Below, piece after piece: positions 1 to 9,392 of a DNA stretch of 64,000 nt (position 1 is its first letter; each line of letters begins with the position of its first letter). Under the pieces are notes generated by a model. It saw nothing but the letters and a program-made list of their open reading frames with translations. It had not been told where the DNA came from and ran no database searches. A program made the translations under genes and the position numbers. The stretch is from positions 2,709,608-2,773,607 of the forward strand of contig NZ_CP101620.1 of NCBI RefSeq assembly GCF_024399475.1, in the 5' to 3' direction. The stretch is from Allocoprobacillus halotolerans (GTDB taxonomy: Bacteria > Bacillota_I > Bacilli_A > Erysipelotrichales > Coprobacillaceae).

Positions 1-1133
1 GGATCATAGAGAGGATACATAGAAACACTATCTGTATCCACAATGATAAAATCTGCACGTTTACCAATTTCTAATGATCCAACCAGATGATCGATATGAA
101 GTGCTTTGGCACCTTGTAATGTAGCTAATGATACAATATCCTGGCAAGGAAAAGCATTGCGATCATGATTAACAGTTTTGTGAACACAGGCAATCATTTT
201 CATCATGGAAAAAAGCTCTAAAGTATTACCACTAGATGGTCCATCCGTTCCTAAACCTACAAAAACATCTTTTTCTAATAATTGTTTTAATGGCATCACG
301 CCTTTTCCAGCTTTTAAATTAGAAACCAAACAATGCGCTACAGATGCTCCGTTTTCTTTTATTAAATCTATATCATGATCATTGATATGAATACAATGAG
401 CCAAAACAACATTTTTATTAAGAAGATGATAATGATTTAAAAATTCAGTTGGTGTCATTTGATATTCTTTTTGAAAATAGTCCATTTCATAATCAAGTTC
501 ACTGGCATGTAAAGAAAATGGTACATCATATTTTTGAGCCAATTGACTTGCTAATTGTAAATGTTTTAAATCATTGGTATTTGTCGCATGTGGCGCAACA
601 AATGGTGTAATCAAAGGATGATTTTTCCATTTAGGTATAAACCATTGACAATAATCTAAACCACCATAGGCTTGATCACTATCACAGCTAGGAAAATCAA
701 CAATCGTTTCACCAACAAAAGCTCTCATCTTCATTTCATCAGCTGCCTTGGCAACTTCATTTTCAAAATAATACATGTCCATAAAAGTTGTAATTCCTGA
801 TAGCAGCATTTCTGCCATGGCATAACGAGAACTATGATAAACCAGTTCAGGTGTCATACATTTTGATTCTAATGGAAACAAAAAGCGACGTAAACGATCT
901 GGACAGTCATCTCCTAAGCCACGAAAAGGAATCATTCCTAAATGTGTATGCGTATTAATCATACCTGGTAATAAAATACCTTGATGTCCATCAATACACT
1001 GATCATAAGTGCCTGAACATGTTTTCCCAATTTCAATAATTGTATCATCTTCAATCAACATTTCACCTTGTTGATACATATCCAATTGTTCATTCATGGT
1101 TAAAATTGTTACATTTTTAATCAGTGTTTTCAT
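1..1133 (-). CDS. Amidohydrolase, MTA/SAH or guanine deaminase-like (3' part beyond window)
   Basis: This is a metal-dependent amidohydrolase of the MtaD/SsnA/guanine deaminase group, likely a cytosolic deaminase of a purine or purine-derived compound. The protein begins MKTLIKNVTIL. It shows the metal site NTHTHLGM after a short N-terminal beta domain, then HASE, a LAHCIHI histidine motif, and GLGTDGPSSGN with the metal-binding Asp. The start at 1133 is preferred over the ATG at 1136 because GGAGG then sits six bases upstream. It overlaps the end of the adenine deaminase gene and is the last visible gene of the riboswitch-controlled operon. The C-terminus runs off the left edge. Family-level call is firm; exact substrate is inferred from context only. 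Confidence 0.8.
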   Translation of the reverse strand, partial: MKTLIKNVTILTMNEQLDMYQQGEMLIEDDTIIEIGKTCSGTYDQCIDGHQGILLPGMINTHTHLGMIPFRGLGDDCPDRLRRFLFPLESKCMTPELVYHSSRYAMAEMLLSGITTFMDMYYFENEVAKAADEMKMRAFVGETIVDFPSCDSDQAYGGLDYCQWFIPKWKNHPLITPFVAPHATNTNDLKHLQLASQLAQKYDVPFSLHASELDYEMDYFQKEYQMTPTEFLNHYHLLNKNVVLAHCIHINDHDIDLIKENGASVAHCLVSNLKAGKGVMPLKQLLEKDVFVGLGTDGPSSGNTLELFSMMKMIACVHKTVNHDRNAFPCQDIVSLATLQGAKALHIDHLVGSLEIGKRADFIIVDTDSVSMYPLYD

Positions 1134-2822
1134 CATATTCCTCCATAAGTGGTACAATTGTTTGATGATAAGTATCCATCATTCCATAATCCGTTACCTT
1201 TAGTTCTGGTGAAACTGGTAAAGATAAAGTTGAAAAAGACATAATCGCATTATCATGGATATATCCTAAATGTTCCATAGCTTTTCTAACTTCACACAAA
1301 TCTTTAGCAAGACAATCAAGTGGCTGATCACTGATAATACCACCTACATTCAACAGAGCATTGGCTTGAACTTTTTGATTTTCAACAACCAGATAACCAC
1401 CTTGCTGATCTAACAGTTGATGTTGTGCCTTGATCATATCTTCTACATTATTTCCTAAAATCATGATATTGTGATGATCATGAGCCCAACTCGTTGCAAT
1501 AGCTCCTTTTTTTGCAAAGTATTTTTCACCAAAGCATGTGTCACATGCCCATTTTTCCCATATCTTTCAAACACAGTTAATAAACTTAATCCTGCACTGG
1601 CATAATCCACATAACCATCTTTAACTGGTAAAGTCATCTTCAAATGTTTTGTAAAGGTAGAATGGGGTTGTACTTCCATCACATGGCAAAGCACTTCTTT
1701 TTGACAAGATGCAATCATAAAATCTGATGCACTTGCTTTTTTAGCATGTAATGAATGATAAAAATCTTGAGGAAACTGTGGCTCTGTTTCTTGAATTTCA
1801 ATTGTTTTTGATTGATCATAGACACATTGTCCTCTTTTATAAACACGATCAATTGAAAATTCATACAAATCATCCAATAAAATAAAATCCGCTATTTTTC
1901 CAGGAGCAATACATCCCCGATCAATCATATGCATACGTCTTGCAGGCGTATAAGTTGCACAATAAATAGCTTTTTCAATCGGCATTCCTAAATCATAAGC
2001 CAATTTTACTAATAAATTTAAATGTCCATTTTGTAATTGATCAGCCATCACATCATCAGTTACCAAAGCAAAATATTCATAAAATTGATTGTCTACTAAA
2101 GTTTGAATATTTTCCGCAGTCATGGATTTACGTTGTATTTCTAAAAACATGCCATTTTTAATTTTTTCAACAATAGATGCTGGTGTCTGTTGGGTATGAT
2201 CAGCATCAACCCCTTGATAAATATATCTTGCCAAATCAAGACCACTGATACGAGGACAATGTCCTTCAATAGGCATTTGCCATTTTTGTTCATGACAAGC
2301 ACGAATAATACGATTAATGAGTGTATCTTCACCACCAATCAAATCTTTAAAATTCATGACTTCTCCTAAACATAAAATACGAGGATTTTTTAATAATTGT
2401 TGAACATCTTCTTCGCCAATCTTTCCTCCTGTTGTTTCTAATTGTTCATTTGTCGATGGAACAGAAGAAGGAATTCCATAAAAAATATCCAATGTCGTTT
2501 CATTGGATACTATTGTTTCAATTCCACGTACACCAAAAACATTGGCTATTTCATGGGGATCAGCAACTACCGTTGTGACCCCATGAGGTAAAACAGCCTT
2601 AGAAAATTCACTAGGAATTGTCATAGAACTTTCAATATGCATATGGATATCAATCAATCCAGGAATCATATACTTCTCTTGTCCATCAATCACATTTTCA
2701 ACATCAAGAGGCTCATCATCACAAATATAATAGAATTTATCATCTCGAATATAGATATTCTTCTTTTCAAAACTTTGTGTAAATGTATTATAAAGCTGTA
2801 CATTTTTAATGAGCTGATTCAT
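1117..2822 (-). CDS. ade: Adenine deaminase, frameshifted
   Basis: Adenine deaminase (adenine to hypoxanthine plus ammonia) of the amidohydrolase family. Family motifs are IDIHMHIESSM near residue 58, ADPHEIANVFG near residue 87, an EGHCPR segment, and the C-terminal domain with FSTLSLPVSPELKVTDYG. The frame breaks at a run of seven T (plus strand 1507-1513). One more base restores a continuous protein of about 568 residues reading KKGAIATSWAHDHHN across the joint, which matches the family. I therefore treat 1461-2822 and 1117-1464 as one gene. The ribosome site overlaps the stop of the upstream binding-protein gene. Placement behind a guanine-class riboswitch supports a purine salvage role. 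Confidence 0.9.
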
Positions 2823-2833
2823 GACAATATCTC

Positions 2834-3876
2834 CTAACTATTTAAAATACGTGTCCATTGATCAACCCAGTCTGTTAATAATGGGTTTACAAATTTATAA
2901 TCAATGACTTTTGCTCTGGCAGCAACATCACCATAAGTTTTATTTAAAGCTTCTTCTTCAGTTAATTCAACTGTTTTATTAGTTGGTGCTTCATTTAAAT
3001 CAGAAACAGCATCTTTATATTGTAAGTCTTTGCTTAAACGCCAATCAATATATTTATAAGCTAAATCTTTATTTTTAGAATTTTTATTAATTTCAATTGT
3101 ATTGAAGTTTGCATATGTACCTGATGCTGGAACAATATATTCACAATTTGCATTATTTTTTGAATTAAGCTTACTCCAAAATCAGCCACAACTGCTACTG
3201 AAATTTCTCCAGCACTGAACATATTTGTTAAATCTGAAGATTTTGTATAAGTTTTCACAATATTTGGTTTTAACTCAGCTAAAGCTTCAAAAGCAGCTTT
3301 TCCATTATCAGATGTAATATCTACACCTTTATAATCACTTGCCAGATGTACCATAGCTGGTCCAAAAGTTGTTGTAATTTCAGGAATAGAAATTTGTCCT
3401 TTTAAACGACTATCCCATAAATCATTCCATTCTTTAATTTCAAAACCAACTGCTTCTTTATCATAAATAATACCAATACTATTTAATGTATATGGCACAC
3501 CATAACCATTTTCATCTTTTAATTTTGCAGCTGCATCAATTAAATCTTTCGCATTACCAATTTTTGAATAATCTAATTTTTCAAACAAATCTGCAGCATA
3601 TCCTTTTTGTGCTTCAGCTTGAGATAATTCAATAATATCTACTTCTGAACTAGGATTATTTGCAAATTTTGTATAACGATCAGAAGTTCCTCCTTCTTCC
3701 ACAACAATTTCACAATTATTTTCCTTTTCAAATGGTTCATAAACATCTTTTTGAATAATATCTGCATTTAATCCCCAAGTTGAAATAACTAATTTTTGAG
3801 AATCACTCCCACTATTGCTAGAACATCCAACAAGAACCATTGCTCCAGCCATTAAACTAACCAATAACTTTTTCAT
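2834..3876 (-). CDS. ABC transporter substrate-binding lipoprotein (PotD-like), frameshifted
   Basis: Extracellular solute-binding protein of the spermidine/putrescine (PotD) type. The N-terminus MKKLLVSLMAGAMVLVGCSS is a lipoprotein signal with lipobox LVGC, so the mature protein is anchored outside the membrane. The first reading frame ends prematurely. A missing base near 3178-3181 (a T run in the coding strand) restores a second frame that runs to the stop at 2834, contains VPASGTYANF, and gives about 347 residues, the normal size. It sits between the ATPase and adenine deaminase genes. PotD homology suggests polyamines, but the purine riboswitch and two deaminases argue for a purine-type ligand (inference). 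Confidence 0.85.
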
Positions 3877-3893
3877 TTTTCTACCTTCCTTTC

Positions 3894-4931
3894 CTAAACT
3901 AAGACAATTTTATTTGCTGGTAAATACATATGAATAGAATCACCAGGTTTGTATACTGTTGTGTTACCACCATTAACAACCAGTTTTCCGATTGGTGTTT
4001 CAACTTCATATTGATAACTTTTCCCTAAGAATGTACGTACATTCACAGTTCCAGTTACCATATTTTCATTTTTATCAGCAGATGGGACGATTTCAATATC
4101 ATCAGGACGAATTGTTCCTTTACATGTTGAAAAATCACCATCATTGTCTACTTTCATCATTTCACCATTTTGATTTTGATATTGATTATCACCTATACGT
4201 GTTAAATCAAAGAAGTTTTCAAAACCAATAAATCTCGCAACAAATTCAGTTTTAGGACGAGAATAAATATTTTCAGGTGTATCATATTGTTCAATCACAC
4301 CATTATTCATAACTGCCACCTTATCAGAAATAGAGAAACATTCTTCCTGATCATGTGTAACAAAGATTGTTGTAATCCCTAATTTCTTTTGTAATCTTTT
4401 GATTTCAACACGCATCTGAATACGTAATTTGGCATCAAGATTACTTAAAGGTTCATCTAAAAGTAATAATTTAGGTTCAATCACAAGAGCTCTCGCAAGC
4501 GCAACACGTTGACGTTGTCCTCCAGATAACTGTTTTGGTAAACGATCAGTTAACCCCTGTAAATCACAAACTTCCACAACTTCATTGATTTTTGCTTCCA
4601 TTTCTGTTTTATCCATTTTTCTTAATTTTAAACCAAAAGCAATATTTTCTTTTACTGTTAAATGTGGAAATAATGCATAACTTTGGAATACCAAACCAAA
4701 ATTTCTTTTATGAACAGGAACCTTTGTCATATCTTCATTATCTAAGATAAATTGTCCTTCTTGAGGATCAATGAAACCAGCAACGACACGTAAAGTCGTT
4801 GTTTTTCCACAACCTGATGGTCCTAAAAGAGAAACAAGTTCTCCTTTTTCAATATCTAAATTTAATCCTTGTAAAATATAATTTTTTTGATGATATGCAA
4901 CTGCAATATCTTTTAAGCTTAAAAACGCCAT
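3894..4931 (-). CDS. ABC transporter ATP-binding protein (PotA-like)
   Basis: Cytoplasmic ATPase of the importer. It has Walker A GPSGCGKTT near residue 39, Q-loop FQSYALFPH, signature LSGGQRQRVALARAL, Walker B LLLLDEPLSNLDA, the switch histidine in VTHDQEE, and a C-terminal TOBE-like domain. Two ATG codons are possible (4937 and 4931). The inner one is seven bases from AGGAGG and is preferred. It is translated just after the second permease gene and just before the lipoprotein gene, completing a permease-permease-ATPase-binding protein set. The family usually serves polyamines, thiamine or iron; here the leader suggests purines. Confidence 0.9.
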   Translation of the reverse strand: MAFLSLKDIAVAYHQKNYILQGLNLDIEKGELVSLLGPSGCGKTTTLRVVAGFIDPQEGQFILDNEDMTKVPVHKRNFGLVFQSYALFPHLTVKENIAFGLKLRKMDKTEMEAKINEVVEVCDLQGLTDRLPKQLSGGQRQRVALARALVIEPKLLLLDEPLSNLDAKLRIQMRVEIKRLQKKLGITTIFVTHDQEECFSISDKVAVMNNGVIEQYDTPENIYSRPKTEFVARFIGFENFFDLTRIGDNQYQNQNGEMMKVDNDGDFSTCKGTIRPDDIEIVPSADKNENMVTGTVNVRTFLGKSYQYEVETPIGKLVVNGGNTTVYKPGDSIHMYLPANKIVLV

Positions 4932-4942
4932 CTTCATTCCTC

Positions 4943-5724
4943 CTATTTTGCAAGTGCTGAAATACCTAATGTTTTTTCAACAATGAACATAATTACAATT
5001 GTCGCTACCATTAATAATACAGATACAGCTGAAACAGTAGGATCATAATTATATTCAATATAATTCATTAATGTTGTTGGTAAAGTTGTGACCCCTGGTC
5101 CTGTTAAAAACATAGATACAGGAATATTATTGAAAGAATTAATAAATGACAACATAAATGCTGCACTAATTCCTGATGTAATATTTGGTAAAACAACTTT
5201 AAAGAATGCCTGTCCTTTTTGACAACCCAAACTCAAAGCGGCTTCTTCTATCGCAAAATCAAACTGATCCAATGAAGAACCAACAATACGAATCACATAA
5301 GGTAAAACAACTAAAAAGTGTCCTAATAATAAACTTTCAAAGACTGGGAAATGCAAAGTTAAAACAGTATACTGATATAATGCATACCCCACAACAATAC
5401 CTGGAATGATTGTTGGTGATAAAAAGAAACTTTTTAAAAATTTCTTACCAATAACACTATATCTGGCAAGTGCATAAGCAGCTGGCACACCAACAAGTAA
5501 AGCTAATAACGTTGCAAGTAAAGCAATTTCCCGCTTAAAATAAGTGAACTCATAAAACTTTCTGATTCAAAAACATTAACAAACCATTGTAAAGAAAAAC
5601 CATGAATAGGGAATGTAATCGTACTTTCTGAACCAAAAGCTGTCACGGCAATAATAATCAATGGTATAAATAGAAAAGCAAATACCAAAATAGAAATAAC
5701 CATCAGCCCTTTATGTCTACGCAT
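4943..5724 (-). CDS. ABC transporter permease (PotC-like), frameshifted
   Basis: Second inner-membrane permease, MetI-like fold, with several hydrophobic helices and the EAA loop IEEAALSLGCQKGQAFFKVVLPNI that contacts the ATPase. The start (MRRHKGLMVISILVF) overlaps the stop of the first permease gene by one base, so the two are translationally coupled. The frame breaks near 5525, where one extra A in the coding strand joins the two ORFs as SGKIALLATLLALLVG; the joined protein is 260 residues, normal for PotC. Only N-terminal helix 1 lies in the upstream piece. I treat 4943-5724 as one gene. Confidence 0.85.
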
Positions 5725-6560
5725 TAGACTTCACCTCGCTTATCTAATTTTGCTGCAATTGCATTCAATGCTTTCATAACAATCAATGTTGTTACAATCA
5801 TAATCACTGCAAAAACACTGGCCGCTGTCCAGTTATTTAGACTCAGTGCCTGTTGTGAAATGAAAGTTGCTAAAACAAGATTCTTTGGTCCTCCTAATAA
5901 TTGAGGTGTTGTATACGCACTTAATGAACCTGTAAACACTAATACACAACCAACAATAATACCAGGAACACTTAATGGTAAAACGACTTTCAAAAAAGCT
6001 TTGACACGATTTGCTCCTAGACTTTCAGCAGCTTCCATCATATCATTATCAATATTTTCCATAACCCCAACCAAAGTAATAATCATTAGTGGTAAAAACA
6101 AATAAATAGTCCCAATTAAAACAGAGAATTCTGTATATAACATGGTAATTGGTTCTTTAATCAAACCAACTGACATTAAAAAATTATTAATGACACCATT
6201 TTTACCTAATATATTAATCCAGGCAAAACTTCTGACAACCGAATTTGTTAACATTGGAAAAATCGAAATTGCCATTAAAATACCACGCCATTTTTTATCA
6301 CATCGTGAAATAAAATAAGCTGTTGGTACACCTAAAATCATACAGACAATAGATGAAATCAAAGCAATTTTAACGGTTCTCATAAAAATCGTCATATAAT
6401 ATTCATCTTTAAAAAATGCTAAATAATTTGAAAAGCTAAAGCCACTTCCTTCAGGAAACAAAGTTGGAAATATAATTTGAATTAATGGCATCACCAAAAA
6501 AACAATCAATAAAACCAAACAAGGTACCAAAAGAAGATAATGCATTTTTTCTTCACTCAA
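5724..6560 (-). CDS. ABC transporter permease (PotB-like)
   Basis: First permease of the importer, about 278 residues with six predicted membrane helices and the EAA loop MEAAESLGANRVKAFLKVVLPL. The longest ORF starts at 6683, inside the riboswitch, so that start is not credible. The sequence GGAGGAGGGAC followed by TTG at 6560 gives a six-base spacing and the protein MSEEKMHYLLLVPCL; the ATG at 6545 is the alternative. It is the first gene after the riboswitch terminator, so uptake is the first step under riboswitch control. Confidence 0.85.
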   Translation of the reverse strand: MSEEKMHYLLLVPCLVLLIVFLVMPLIQIIFPTLFPEGSGFSFSNYLAFFKDEYYMTIFMRTVKIALISSIVCMILGVPTAYFISRCDKKWRGILMAISIFPMLTNSVVRSFAWINILGKNGVINNFLMSVGLIKEPITMLYTEFSVLIGTIYLFLPLMIITLVGVMENIDNDMMEAAESLGANRVKAFLKVVLPLSVPGIIVGCVLVFTGSLSAYTTPQLLGGPKNLVLATFISQQALSLNNWTAASVFAVIMIVTTLIVMKALNAIAAKLDKRGEV

Positions 6561-6574
6561 GTCCCTCCTCCAAT

Positions 6575-6600
6575 AAAAAAGTCTATCCCTCTGATAGACA
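6575..6600 (-). terminator. Riboswitch-associated intrinsic terminator
   Basis: On the minus strand GTCTATC and GATAGAC form a 7-bp stem with a 5-base loop, directly followed by TTTTTT. It lies between the purine riboswitch aptamer and the first permease start, so it is the likely expression platform: ligand binding would favour termination. Confidence 0.85.
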
Positions 6601-6610
6601 CAAAAAGTAC

Positions 6611-6680
6611 CTATCATAGTCCCGTTATTTCCGGTAACAGGGTAGAAACGATTGGGCCAATTCCCAAACATATATGATAC
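6611..6680 (-). promoter_or_regulatory. Purine riboswitch, guanine-class aptamer
   Basis: Read on the minus strand this matches the purine aptamer: P1 arms TATCATA/TATGATA, a P2 loop with TTGGC, the conserved junction GTTTCTACC, a P3 stem closed by CCGGAAAT, and the 3' junction GACTATG. The base that pairs with the ligand is C in GACTATG, which by the established xpt/add rule predicts guanine or hypoxanthine rather than adenine. P1 competes with nothing obvious upstream; the terminator follows about 10 bases later. It controls the ABC/ade/amidohydrolase operon. The call rests on sequence motifs and was not scored by covariance model. Confidence 0.9.
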
Positions 6681-6688
6681 CACGTATC

Positions 6689-6717
6689 ATTGTAACAAAC
6701 GTCTATACTTTTGTCTA
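6689..6717 (-). promoter_or_regulatory. Sigma-A type promoter of the purine operon
   Basis: TAGACA (-35, 6712-6717) and TACAAT (-10, 6689-6694) are separated by 17 bases on the minus strand, placing transcription start close to the first base of the aptamer. Confidence 0.65.
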
Positions 6718-6750
6718 ATATTTTTCAATTTTTTTCACATTTCATCATAT

Positions 6751-6782
6751 AAAAAGACATTGGACTCTTTCATCCAATGTCT
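6751..6782 (-). terminator. Intrinsic terminator of superoxide reductase gene
   Basis: Minus strand AGACATTGGA and TCCAATGTCT form a perfect 10-bp stem with an 8-base loop followed by TTTTT. It lies a few bases downstream of the desulfoferrodoxin stop codon. Confidence 0.85.
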
Positions 6783-6787
6783 TGTCA

Positions 6788-7168
6788 TTAAGCTTCAATT
6801 GTTGCTTTCCATAATCCATGTAAATTACAATATTCGTAAACTTCAATTGTTCCTTTATAATCACCAATCGCAAATGTTGCTTCAGGTTGATCACTAGGTG
6901 TTAACTGAGCACGTAAAACTTGATTTTTTAATACAACAATAATATTTGTAATCAAATGTTCTTCAGTCATTGGATGAGCAACTTCTCCAACTTTAACATG
7001 AAGTTTATCTCCATCAATAGCTAAAACAGGAACATGTTTTTCTAAAGCTCCATCAGTTGTGTTAGCAGTTAATTCAACCATTGGTTTTCCACAACAAACA
7101 ACTGGTACTCCTTTATCTACGATTTTTTCTACAACATTTCCACATACTGGACATACATATAATTTCAT
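6788..7168 (-). CDS. Superoxide reductase (desulfoferrodoxin family)
   Basis: Desulfoferrodoxin-type superoxide reductase, 126 residues. The N-terminal desulforedoxin-like Fe(Cys)4 centre is visible as CPVCGN and, 17 residues later, VCCGKPM. The catalytic Fe centre ligands are in EKHVPV, VAHPMTEEH and the C-terminal YCNLHG. It reduces superoxide to peroxide without forming oxygen, a standard defence in anaerobes. The gene is monocistronic, with its own terminator downstream and an AGGAG ribosome site upstream. All expected metal ligands are present, so it should be functional. Confidence 0.93.
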   Translation of the reverse strand: MKLYVCPVCGNVVEKIVDKGVPVVCCGKPMVELTANTTDGALEKHVPVLAIDGDKLHVKVGEVAHPMTEEHLITNIIVVLKNQVLRAQLTPSDQPEATFAIGDYKGTIEVYEYCNLHGLWKATIEA

Positions 7169-7222
7169 TATTCATTTCTCCTTTCATGACAATCATATTT
7201 TATCACTTCTTTTTCATTATGG

Positions 7223-7741
7223 CTAATCATATGCACTTTTATTATTCTTTTTTAATAATTGACAATAAGTACGATATGTATAGTCATCAAAGCAGACAAT
7301 ATCTACTCTTTGAACATAATGTGCTTCAAACTGTTCAATTGTTTCCATCGCAATTTGAGCAGCTTGTGAAGTTGGATAGCGATATGCACCTGTACTAATA
7401 GACGGGAAAGCAATATGGTGGCATTGGTAAGCTTCGGCTTTTTCTAAGCATTTTTTATAACAAGATTTTAAAAGTTTCGCTTCATCATGTTGTCCATCAC
7501 GATAAACAGGACCTACTGTATGAATGACATAACGAGCTGATAAACGATAACCTTTTGTCACCTTTGCATCACCAGTCGCACAGCCATGTAATGTACGACA
7601 TTCCTCTAATAATTCTTTTCCTGCTTGACGATGAATAGCACCATCGACTCCTCCTCCACCAAGCAAACTATTATTGGCAGCATTGACAATCGCATCACAT
7701 TCAATTTGCGTAATATCGCCTTGTATAATATGAATTTCCAT
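7223..7741 (-). CDS. Macro domain hydrolase (YmdB-like O-acetyl-ADP-ribose deacetylase)
   Basis: Single-domain macro protein of 172 residues. It has the ADP-ribose-binding motifs GDITQIECDAIVNAANN at the start, GGGGVDGAIH near residue 30, and ISTGAYRYP near residue 110, all typical of the YmdB/MacroD group that hydrolyses O-acetyl-ADP-ribose or mono-ADP-ribosyl groups. It stands alone between superoxide reductase and a membrane protein gene. It is distinct from the zinc-type macrodomain at 34575-35348, which has CHGCIDN in place of GGVDG. Confidence 0.92.
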   Translation of the reverse strand: MEIHIIQGDITQIECDAIVNAANNSLLGGGGVDGAIHRQAGKELLEECRTLHGCATGDAKVTKGYRLSARYVIHTVGPVYRDGQHDEAKLLKSCYKKCLEKAEAYQCHHIAFPSISTGAYRYPTSQAAQIAMETIEQFEAHYVQRVDIVCFDDYTYRTYCQLLKKNNKSAYD

Positions 7742-7768
7742 GTTCTCACCTTCTTGATTACATTATAT

Positions 7769-7794
7769 CAAAAAAAGCCATTTCAAAAAATGAC
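7769..7794 (-). terminator. Intrinsic terminator
   Basis: Minus strand GTCATTT/AAATGGC (one G-U pair) forms a short stem followed by a run of seven T. It follows the YcxB-like gene and lies upstream of the macro gene start, separating the two units. Confidence 0.6.
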
Positions 7795-7796
7795 TT

Positions 7797-8318
7797 CTAG
7801 ACTTTTAACCATCTTTTAATTTTTGTATCTTTTTCCTTTAAAAATTGCATAAAATCTTGAATACTGATTTTTAAACAATCTTTTCTAATGATAATCATAT
7901 CATTTTTCTTTGCTAATAAAATATAAGCATTATCTGTTTGAGATATTGTTTTTAAATGATGATAAGGTATTTTATTATCAATAGATGTTTGACAATTATG
8001 TACCACAACATAATCTTTTCCAAAGCTCATTGTATAAGTGATTTGATGATCTTCTGTTTCTTCCGTTATTAATTTCATCATTTCTTTATAATGACCATGA
8101 ATCAAAAAGAAAATTTCACCAATACAAATAACACCTAACACCAAAAAGAGAACACCCTGCATAGTTTCTTGATGCATCAGATTAATGACACCTAAAGCAA
8201 AAGCAATGATTCCTGTTAATATTAATAAATATTTCTGCCATGAAGTAATCATATATTTTTTGACTTCTTTTAATAAACTTTCATCCACGACATTATGACT
8301 AATCTGTATTCTTTTCAT
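7797..8318 (-). CDS. YcxB-like membrane protein
   Basis: Protein of about 173 residues that I do not recognise beyond a YcxB-like layout: a cytoplasmic N-terminus, two membrane helices (around WQKYLLILTGIIAFALGVI and GVLFLVLGVICIGEIFF), then a soluble beta-rich C-terminal half ending IKRWLKV. The start at 8318 (MKRIQISHNV) is preferred because GGAGG sits six bases upstream; a longer ORF from 8354 would lack a ribosome site. Function unknown. Confidence 0.65.
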   Translation of the reverse strand: MKRIQISHNVVDESLLKEVKKYMITSWQKYLLILTGIIAFALGVINLMHQETMQGVLFLVLGVICIGEIFFLIHGHYKEMMKLITEETEDHQITYTMSFGKDYVVVHNCQTSIDNKIPYHHLKTISQTDNAYILLAKKNDMIIIRKDCLKISIQDFMQFLKEKDTKIKRWLKV

Positions 8319-8492
8319 ATAACCCCTCCAACAATGCAACATTATCCCTAACAATTATGTCTTAGATATTAACTTTTACAAAATTTAATCAATAAAAACA
8401 AATTTCTCACATTTTTATTTTTTTATGTTTTAAGATATAACAATACCTTAAATTATGATATAATTTTTCTCATAAAATAGCGGGGTGGAATT

Positions 8493-9050
8493 ATGGTTTA
8501 TCGAAAATATTATCAACGTGGTCGTTACGTTAAAAAATTAATTGATGATTATTGTGTTTTAGATATTGAAACAACAGGATTATCATGGCAAAAAGATAAA
8601 ATTATTGAAATTGGAATCTTAAAAATCAGAAATCAAAAAATCGTAGAACGTTATAGTCAACTAATTAATCCACAAATTCATATTAATGCTTTCATTACGC
8701 AATTAACTGGTATTGATAATCAAATGGTACAAGATATGCCATGTTTATCAAATATTCAAAATGATGTCTTACAATTTATAGGACAAGATATAATTATTGG
8801 ACATAATGTGACTTTCGATCTAAATTTTATTGCCAATCGTTTTCAAGTGAATTTACCAAATGAATATATGGACACTATGCAGTTTGCTCGAAAGGTTTAT
8901 CCTGCCTTGCCCCATCATCGTTTAACAGATATGGTTGAATTATTAAATCTTTCCACAAATGAACACCGTTCTTTAGCTGATTGTATCTCTACATATGAGC
9001 TATATGAGCATTTAAAAAATCAAATCATTGAACAAAATATATCTTTATAA
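8493..9050 (+). CDS. DnaQ-like 3'-5' exonuclease (PolC-type epsilon domain)
   Basis: Stand-alone DEDDh exonuclease of 185 residues. Exo I is LDIETTGL near residue 23, Exo II is GHNVTFDLNFI near residue 95, and Exo III is HRSLADC near residue 154, so all four acidic residues and the catalytic His are present. Similar proteins act in proofreading or DNA repair. GGGGTGGAATT precedes the ATG. Divergent from the gene at 7797. The next gene downstream is separated by about 90 bases, so co-transcription is possible. Confidence 0.87.
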   Translation: MVYRKYYQRGRYVKKLIDDYCVLDIETTGLSWQKDKIIEIGILKIRNQKIVERYSQLINPQIHINAFITQLTGIDNQMVQDMPCLSNIQNDVLQFIGQDIIIGHNVTFDLNFIANRFQVNLPNEYMDTMQFARKVYPALPHHRLTDMVELLNLSTNEHRSLADCISTYELYEHLKNQIIEQNISL

Positions 9051-9137
9051 ATACCTGAAAAGCATAGCTAACTATCCATTATAAGTATTTGATATTTCTC
9101 CTTTTTCTTTATAAAATAAAGTCAAGGAGGCTAGGTT

Positions 9138-9370
9138 ATGATTCAAACACTAACGAAAGAAGATATTAAAAAAGTTTACAGAACATAGGTTGTCCATCAA
9201 AACAGATTCAAGAGCTTGTTGATGATTTTGAACATCAACGTTTTCAAATGTTATTCCGTTTTTTACAAAAGAAAAAATTTGAAATCTTAGATGATGTTCA
9301 TCAAAAACAAAAAGAAATTGATTATTTAGATTATCTTATTTATACATTAAAAAATCAAAATAAATCATAA
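9138..9370 (+). CDS. Small helical protein, frameshifted
   Basis: Short gene of about 77 codons preceded by AAGGAGG. The first frame stops after 16 residues (MIQTLTKEDIKKV). Adding one T near 9173 (GTTTACAG to GTTTTACAG) opens a frame through NIGCPSKQIQELVDDF, a charged helical middle and IDYLDYLIYTLKNQ to the stop at 9370. It lies 22 bases upstream of the DUF3737 gene, so the two probably form an operon. The all-alpha, charged, leucine-spaced composition suggests a small regulatory or coiled-coil protein. I do not recognise the family. Confidence 0.55.
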
Positions 9371-9392
9371 GCTTTCTTAAGGAGGTCAAGTT

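Noticed and set aside
1500-1520. Programmed frameshift in adenine deaminase
   Set aside because: Over 25 unrelated genes show the same kind of one-base loss in short homopolymers, so a specific recoding signal is not needed.
2834-6560. Plain polyamine transporter
   Set aside because: Family similarity is real, but the purine riboswitch and co-transcribed deaminases make a purine-type substrate more likely; kept as family-level names only.
5724-6683. Permease start at 6683
   Set aside because: The extra N-terminus would lie within the riboswitch and terminator; TTG at 6560 has the ribosome site.
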